Below are positions 57,905-64,000 of a stretch of DNA of 64,000 nucleotides, piece after piece. Made by a program: the position numbers and the translations under genes. Source of the stretch: Spizellomyces punctatus DAOM BR117 (Eukaryota; Chytridiomycota; Chytridiomycetes; Spizellomycetales; Spizellomycetaceae); assembly GCF_000182565.1 (NCBI RefSeq), contig NW_015971541.1, positions 1,187,039 through 1,251,038 of the forward strand. The letters are read 5' to 3'. The notes under the pieces were generated by a model. The model was not told the origin of the DNA and searched no databases. It was given only the letters and a program-made list of their open reading frames with translations. Position 1 is the stretch's first letter, and every line of letters starts with the position of its first letter.

Positions 57905-59523
57905 TCATGGTACTTTGCTCCAATTTCGGCATAGTCCGAGAAGGGTGCGACATGCCTTTCCGGCTTCTACTCGAAGAGAAAAGTGTTTCCAGCTTCCTTT
58001 TGCGAGGTGGACTAACCGGGCATCATGGTGTGTGATGGGTTTGCTTCCCATGTTCCCATAGCCTTCGGGTCGTCCAGGGCTAATAACATTTGACGCGAAC
58101 AATTAGATCATTGCTCATCAGAAAGCGGAAGGCGTACCCATAAGAACGCACCTGAAGCCGGTAATGGGCAGAACCAGCACATCCCGAACCGTCTTCGACC
58201 GCCCACCATCTTGAAGTCCACTCAAAGAATTCCAATTATACTGGCCCTCCTCCTCCACGTAATCAATTAGGACGTTTGTCCATCTATAAGGTCCTGTGAG
58301 CTGCAACGCATCCGCCCCTTGTAGTGTCCCTTCGCTTGCCATTTGGTCTGCTGCTTTCGCCACGCTTTCGAGCATGTTGCTGAAAGCAGGATGCCCAGCT
58401 GCTCCAGCCAGAGCCCATTGGGTGAGTTCCACTGGATGGTCATACCCCATTCTCCAGTAGCTGTCTGAATCCACTGGTGTGTCCGCCTCAATACCGACAA
58501 GGAGGCGAATAGGAGTATTGGGTTCAACAGGATGTAGCTCTCCATTGATGGGATCTCTCCAGGAGGTCACGTCGGTTGAGTTGACCCATTGGGATGGCCG
58601 ACGTAGAGGCTTTGTATCGGCATCAGCATACTGATAACGCATATTAATCATCGGTCTGAGGCTCATGAAACATTAAATGCGCCCCAGAGACTCACCACTC
58701 CTCCAAACCACTTCAAAACGAATATGCGAAAGGTATCTGCCCGCATTACGTTGGCGGGCAATCTTCGGTATCCCTCGTGCCATTGCGGCCATAGAGTTTT
58801 GATTGCATTGTCCATGCCGTCGTCATCCCACATGAAAAAGGCAGCATCCTCTCCCTGAGTCCAATTCCATACTGTATGATCGGGGATCGTTTTGCGTAAC
58901 TGAACATCTGACATGTCAGACGAAGGAGGTTCTGCTGCCCACAGCCAACTTTCTACGCAGTCAAGCATCGCATCGGGCCATTGCTGTGCGCGAGTGGTTT
59001 TCCATGTTTGATGTATAATAAGAGGGATTTCCGTATGGGGTATCATGCGCCGCGAATCAGCTTTTGCAAGGTATGCAGCGAGCTGTGCGGCTTCCAAAAT
59101 GGTGGCTGGAGTTGGGTTTATGTGTTCAGGTAAATCGGTCACATTATGAAGCCAGGATTCCGGGATTCTCCAACCTGAAGATGGTTATGATAGATCAAAG
59201 GTCAGTTGAATGAAATATTGCAAAAGTGTAAGACGTGGGCTACAGTTTGACCCACAATACTTACTTCCTCCAGCGCCAGGTTGATAGAAGATTCGACGTC
59301 GGATCAGCGGTGGTAAAGGCTTTGACGAAATTTCCGTCTCCCCTTGTCTTGCTCCAGTACATAGCAGGAACACCACACAACACAGCACCAGGACAAAACC
59401 CAACCGTTTTGCAAAGCGGTTGCAGAACGACGGCAACGTTCGCTTTAACGATTCGGTCCCAAACCAGGAAGTAGAGCCGCACCGTTTAGTACTTGTTACG
59501 GCGGGTACCGGTAGATATCCCAT
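57905..59523 (-). CDS. GT32-family glycosyltransferase (OCH1-like), type II membrane protein
   Basis: Golgi mannosyltransferase-like enzyme. Exons 59523-59265, 59174-58696, 58630-58152 and 58079-57905 give 463 aa. The cytosolic N-terminus is followed by one signal-anchor helix (LGFVLVLCCVVFLLC). The GT32 domain opens with EIPLIIHQTWKTTRAQQWPD, continues LPANVMRADTFRIFVLKWFG and holds the metal-binding DxD motif in GGVYADADTKPL, created across an exon join. The C-terminal HLAKGSWK corresponds to the family's H-x-G-SW motif. Asn-linked mannan outer-chain initiation is plausible, but the exact sugar and acceptor are not determined. I started at the first ATG; the upstream open frame has none. 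Confidence 0.88.
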
Positions 59524-60106
59524 TTCTAAAGTCAAGCGGGCAAAATGTCCACCCACTAGACCTTCCCCTTCCACTGAAGGGAGACGATGCAGGCCACCAC
59601 GCACACAAAAGACTCTTGTCCCAGCTGTAAATGTTTCTCGGCTCTCAAGAATAAAACAACAAACAAAACAAAAACAATAAAACTAGTAACTTTGGAGGTT
59701 TCCGTTTCGAAGGCGAAATTATTGGCCGCCCAGCCCCAAAACCCAAAAAACGCAGAGCCCAAAAGCAGCGGGGGGGCCAAATTCTAAGTGATTTTAATTG
59801 AGAAAGTTCCCCTCCGCGCTGTGCCCATAAACAGCATTGCTGTGCCATCTAATACCGTGATTGTGCCACCGTCTAAATGGGCGCGTCCTACTGACGACAA
59901 CACCTTACGTACGCAAGACTCCGATTCCCTGCAAGACCCGCCTCCCTTCGAGAAGCGCGTCCTTTGAGTTGTCATCGTGTTTTGCCCTGGCATGCTTGGA
60001 TCGGGGACCAGGGATTGTTTGGATAAACATAGCACTTTGGCAGGTGCTTACATAGCATAAACAAAACAAACAAAACAAGGGACAACCTTAAAAAATTATT
60101 GATATC
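59524..60106. other. Intergenic, no gene seen
   Basis: The GT32 5' side and ERCC1 3' side. An AAACAAAACAAA-type A-rich stretch is near 59656-59682 and 60058-60080. No supported feature. Confidence 0.5.
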
Positions 60107-61523
60107 TCATCTCGATCTGTCACCTCTATTAAGTAGAAAAGGTTGATGAAAAGCCTCATAAAGTCGACGAACTTTCTGCTCTCCAAAACCGGGGCACTGT
60201 GCTAGCTCCTCCTGGCTGGCTGACATGATGTTTTGGAGAGACTTTTTGACAAAGGTCATTAAACAGATAGATGTCTGAAAAACGCAAGGAAAATACCTAC
60301 CCCAAACGCGGATGCTAGAGTGAGCACGTCAGTTTTGTTGACAGATTTGACTTGAGTCAATGCATCTGTCAACTAGATAGAGAACATGGTTGGCGTCAAT
60401 CAAATTATTTGTCAATCAAGAAAGGACAGCCTGATTACCTTTGAAAGATAGTCCGGATCTACACGTTCTTTGATCAGATCGGGTGGCTTGTGTTCGTACG
60501 CTTTAAAGGTCTCCAAGTACCGGCCTGCCTCCTCTTGGCTGAAAGATGCCCAGTTGAATACATTGGCATATTTAAACAATGATACTGTACACTAACCTCC
60601 AAGCAAGAATTAAAGTGATATTATTATAAACACATATTCGGGTCAAGTCGCGGATACTAGCTTGGTGATCTTCCTATGTGATAAGGAGATATTGGTGCAA
60701 TGCTGCTGATAGCACAAGAAAACTACATGACTTACGATGTCAACCAAGCACAGCAGTATACGTAGGAGATAGTGGTGTCCAAGCTGCCGGATTCTTGTAT
60801 AGACATACTCTGGATGCAGGCGATGATACTTTAAACTGAAAGCCTCGTGACTAAGGAGACGAGTGATCAGCAAAACATCCTGGAAATACCTCAGAAAGAG
60901 GGCGCAACTTGTCATTCCAACTTGGTAATCAGGTATAATGTCCCCATATTCCCATGGTACGTTTTTGATAAAGTTGAGAACTCCGTTCCCTCGCTGTAAC
61001 GCAGTATTAGTACATTCGCAGTGCTTTGCCAATGCGGTGCTATAAATGCTACCTGACAACTATTTACTACAATAGAATGTGTGCCTTTGGAGCGCTGAGG
61101 TGCCGATGTGCTGTTTGTTCGGGATACTGTTGCCGGAGCTGGTCGTGGTCGAGGCCCTGAATTATTACCCAACCCTCCTCTGTTTGTGGCCGGCTCCCGA
61201 GGTTGTGCTGACGCTGGCCGGATTAGCTGACCAGGTCCAAAGGTTGGACGTTGAAATGTCATGTCAGCAGGTTGCGGTGCCTGTAGCGGTCGTGAGATGG
61301 GTGAACCGAGCGCTGCAGTCTTGGCGGTAGTAAGGTTGGAAGTGGCTCCACCGGACGTTGATGATTCTTGAGCATTCGTAGCTCGTGTGTCCATAGCCAG
61401 GCCCGTTGGTTTGAAACTTGGAATTGCCGCCTGGTTTTGCAATTCCGTTTGGCGCAGCTGGATCTCGCTAGCAGAAGGAATGCGGAAGCGGGGCTGTTGC
61501 GGTGCATTCTGCCGATCGCCCAT
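60107..61523 (-). CDS. ERCC1: ERCC1 / Rad10 DNA repair endonuclease subunit
   Basis: Non-catalytic partner of XPF/Rad1 in nucleotide excision and crosslink repair. Seven exons (61523-61053, 60993-60890, 60835-60736, 60673-60597, 60538-60439, 60372-60301, 60241-60107) give 352 aa. A disordered Pro/Gln/Thr-rich N-terminus precedes the central domain GNGVLNFIKNVPWEYGDIIP then DYQVGMTSCALFL, LKYHRLHPEYVYTRI, TLILAWSQEEAGRYLETFKA and YEHKPPDLI. The C-terminal tandem helix-hairpin-helix domain spans SVNKTDVLTLASAFGSLQNI to CPGFGEQKVRRLYEAFHQPF. All joins keep frame. It is divergent from SEN34. Confidence 0.96.
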
Positions 61524-61697
61524 TGTGGGTCGCTAATTACAGGCGAAACTGTGGCACTTGGCTGTACTGGTGAAAAATGGGGAAGTCGGCAATGGTGATC
61601 TACTGCATGTGAGGCAGGGAATGGTAATTAAACTCTGATGAAACTGATGACGCGACTTGAACTGACAACCCGACTTCTAAAGAATGGGAGATGCAGG

Positions 61698-63230
61698 ATG
61701 CGGAAAACTACGCTTTCAACGCTTGCCCCACCGTCGAGCGTACCCCGCGATGCACCACTTCTAGTTTACTTATGCCATGGACGAGGATACGTATGGGACG
61801 TTGACAGTGAGTGTACTAACTTTCTGAATTCGAACTATCTAGAGAATTTGCTCAAGTCGAAGAACTTTCACAGCCGCACTGGCGTTGCGTACCCGCTATC
61901 ATATCGTAGGAGCGCTGGTGGGGACTCTACCTCGGCTTCCGATGCAGAATACCTTCTTTTCCCTTCCCCTAGTGCTGCTGAGCGAAGAGATCACCGTTCT
62001 ACTGGAAAGAGGTGGGCTGAGAGTACTGTCGGCCTAATGACGCAACATGGTTTTCTCATGTAGAATTGCAATGTCTGCTAGGGCTCATTCGTATAGTTGA
62101 CGATTCTCGAGGGCACCTTATACCGCTAACAGAAGAGATTGAGCAATGGGCCGCGAAACGAGAAGCTGACAGCATAGAGTACGCGAATGCCAAGAAGCTG
62201 GCTGCCGAAAAAACCCAAAAAGCCATGAAAGCTGCATATGCAACCTCGCCGAGACAAAAGAGGAAAAAAGGACGCGGGATGCAGGAAGATGTTGAATCGG
62301 TGGCGGGCGTTGTCGAAAATCCCACTGCGGTATCAGATGAAGATACGTTGGACGGATCGGGATTTACCAGTACGACCGATGGTGAGGCGCATACTATCCC
62401 CTCATTGGACGCTCTGCAACACTTGTTCACCCCAAAATCGACGGACGCTAAGACAATAGCAGAGCCGAGCAGCTCGGACCATCACCGTGATCAACTCAAA
62501 GTTTCTATTGAGCCAACAGACACTGCCAACTCTAATCCTCTAACTCCAATAACGGACTTATGTCGGTCACTGGAAAAGCTGGACTTGCAACCTACGATAG
62601 AGGACGATAGGTCAAGAAGTGTTTCGGGATCAGAAGGGCGATCTGATGATGGGGATCGAACTTCCGATGTCCGACACGATGAACCCTTGCATGTTGATCG
62701 GATTGTCCCACCGGAACCAACAAAACCCGCCACACCGCCTTTGCCACCACTTCCTATATCTACACCCACTTCGTCCGCTACCCTGCCCTGGTTTGCCAGG
62801 TCCAACCCTGAGCGATCGAGTCTAGATTTTGCTCAAGCCCGTCTAACTGGCCTGTGGCAGTATCCGTCAACAGCAGAGGAGAGGCTACGATATAAAGTAT
62901 TCTGCGCTCTCTGGGAAAAAGGATACTTTATAACAACTGGCAGCAAGTTTGGAGGCGATTACTTGATGTACCCAGGTAAGAATGGATATATGCTTACACC
63001 CGAAAAGGGACAGGTTCTTAAGACTCGATCTGCTTCTAGGTGATCCTCTACGATTCCATTCTCACTACGTCACATCTATTGTGCCTATTGATAAATTGTT
63101 TTCTCCGCTTGATGCTGTAATGTTTGGGCGGTTGGGTACAACGGTGAAGAAGTCGCATGCAGTGTGCTCGTGGGATGACGAGAAAGATGAGTTGGTTTGC
63201 GTATGTATACAGTGGACTGGGTGGAATTAG
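61698..63230 (+). CDS. SEN34: tRNA-splicing endonuclease subunit SEN34
   Basis: Catalytic subunit cutting the 3' splice site of pre-tRNA introns. Exons 61698-61810, 61845-62011, 62064-62975 and 63040-63230 give 460 aa. The N-terminal domain has YVWDVDSEICS and RYHIVGALVGTLPRLPMQNT. A long disordered insert separates it from the nuclease domain RYKVFCALWEKGYFITTGSK then FGGDYLMYPGDPLRFHSHYV. The catalytic triad is visible: Tyr in GDYLMYPGDP, His in FHSHYV and Lys in TTVKKSHAVCSW. The first intron would be only 34 nt (61811-61844). An in-frame ATG at 61638 would add 20 unlikely residues. Confidence 0.93.
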
Positions 63231-63493
63231 ATGGTTTTGGCCAAATTAGAGGTCCAAAGCCGAGCGTGGAATGCCCATTATTCTTGGAATATCTACAGTA
63301 GCGTATCTACACGAATATTTACAGGAAAGCCGACAGGAAAAGCAATGTGGAAGGTAGGTACTATATCAGACCTGCTTGCAGATCTACCAGCTCAGCTCGC
63401 TTGCTATGAAGTTGCGTAGTGAACCGCTTAACGATATCTTCGAATCGTTTCTGTTGGAGTCAGCGGTTAGACCAATCCTTGTCAAGTTTACAT
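63231..63493. other. Convergent spacer, no gene seen
   Basis: A 3' region between SEN34 and the TAF7-like gene. Confidence 0.5.
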
Positions 63494-64000
63494 TCAACGG
63501 TGTCGTACCCTCATGATGGGATTAATCTGCACAGCGAGCTTCGCCCTATTGTCCTCAATCTTGCTCTCCAAGTCTCTGATTTCGGCAGATAACTGATCGA
63601 CTTGCTGCTGTAATTGAGCTTTATCGAGCTCCTCGTCACCTTCGGCATCACCTTCTCCACCGCTTTCTTCTTCATCCTCATCCTCATCTTCGGACTCTTC
63701 ATCCTCGTCCTCTTCCTCATCATCATCTTCATCTCCCTCTGCATGCTCGGCTAGCGCTTCCTCCCATGCCGCTGTGAGGGCATCATCTTCTTCATCACCG
63801 CCCTCAGTTACGTCCATAGCCGTCTCTTCTTCCCCTTCTTCGTCTGGTGAACCTTCTGCATCTTCGTCACCTTCGTCAAAGCCTTCTGCTGTAATTCTGT
63901 CCGTTCCATCGTCGACCTCTGAGATTGTGATGAGGATATATTCAATCCTGGAAGTCGAGTTATCGTACGCTTACCAAAGAGCACATTTTCCGCTTGAGCA
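63494..64000 (-). CDS. TAF7: TAF7-like TFIID subunit, C-terminal part (runs off the window)
   Basis: The window ends inside the gene, so only the acidic middle and C-terminus are seen. The stop is at 63494-63496. The exon in 63494 to about 63925 encodes EVDDGTDRITAEGF, a very acidic stretch, AALTAAWEEALAEH-like helices, then a coiled coil (QLQQQVDQLSAEIRDLESKI) ending QINPIMRVRHR, which is like the TAF7 tail QxNPxLxxR. An upstream exon fragment ending near 63975 reads QAENVLFG. Identity rests mostly on the tail and the acidic layout; another acidic nuclear protein is possible. Confidence 0.6.

Overview
The window is nuclear DNA from a zoosporic (flagellated) fungus, most likely a chytrid. The genes are single-copy and fungal or opisthokont in type. 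They are split by many short GT-AG introns, mostly 50-90 nt, with a few apparent introns of only 32-34 nt. Two genes argue for an early-diverging lineage: a flagellar central-pair (CLAMP/C1a-32 type) protein and a complete presenilin. An animal-like LAMTOR5 points the same way. The species is an inference; no rRNA or tRNA gene is present to test it.

Layout: 0-10.8 kb holds LAMTOR5, a paxillin-like LIM protein, RPS19, CDC6, a GH18-like membrane protein, NOP16 and RRP36. 11-24.5 kb holds cytochrome b5, a coiled-coil/Ser-Pro-rich protein, CNOT9, LSM7, the CLAMP flagellar protein, a WD40 protein, a MYND-finger protein and presenilin. 24.7-38.2 kb holds an MSS116-type helicase, BCKDH E1-alpha, BUD31, mitochondrial uL4, TRM10, a SEC22A/C-like longin protein, a beta-lactamase-fold hydrolase and a Lig E-like DNA ligase. 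38.2-48.4 kb holds a CAX Ca2+/H+ exchanger, a Yap1/Pap1-type bZIP factor, RSM22, NADP-isocitrate dehydrogenase and ESS2. 48.4-54.6 kb is a gene-poor, repeat-rich accessory stretch with hairpins, a poly-C run, one lineage-specific nuclease-like gene and a tandem tRNA-like array. 54.6-64 kb returns to housekeeping genes: adenylosuccinate synthetase, prefoldin 4, a GT32 glycosyltransferase, ERCC1, SEN34 and a partial TAF7.

Genes are dense and often divergent, with 150-220 bp between start codons (GH18/NOP16, RRP36/CYB5, WD40/MYND, BUD31/uL4m, TRM10/SEC22, ERCC1/SEN34). A palindromic CACGTG element, usually TCACGTGA, recurs in many of these promoters. Several products share processes without being an operon: ribosome biogenesis (NOP16, RRP36, RPS19), mitochondrial gene expression (MSS116, uL4m, RSM22), and RNA processing (LSM7, BUD31, ESS2, SEN34, TRM10).

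The most unusual items are the presenilin with a Trp-Asp first catalytic motif, the mitochondrial-looking Lig E-type ligase, the GH18 protein lacking the catalytic aspartates, the tandem copies of the last SEC22 exon, the CAX intron filled with a minisatellite plus telomere-like CCCTAAAA repeats, and the tRNA-like array beside a nuclease-like gene. Several conserved genes (paxillin tail, CDC6 N-terminus, RSM22) show reading-frame breaks, so residual assembly indels should be considered before calling any of them pseudogenes.
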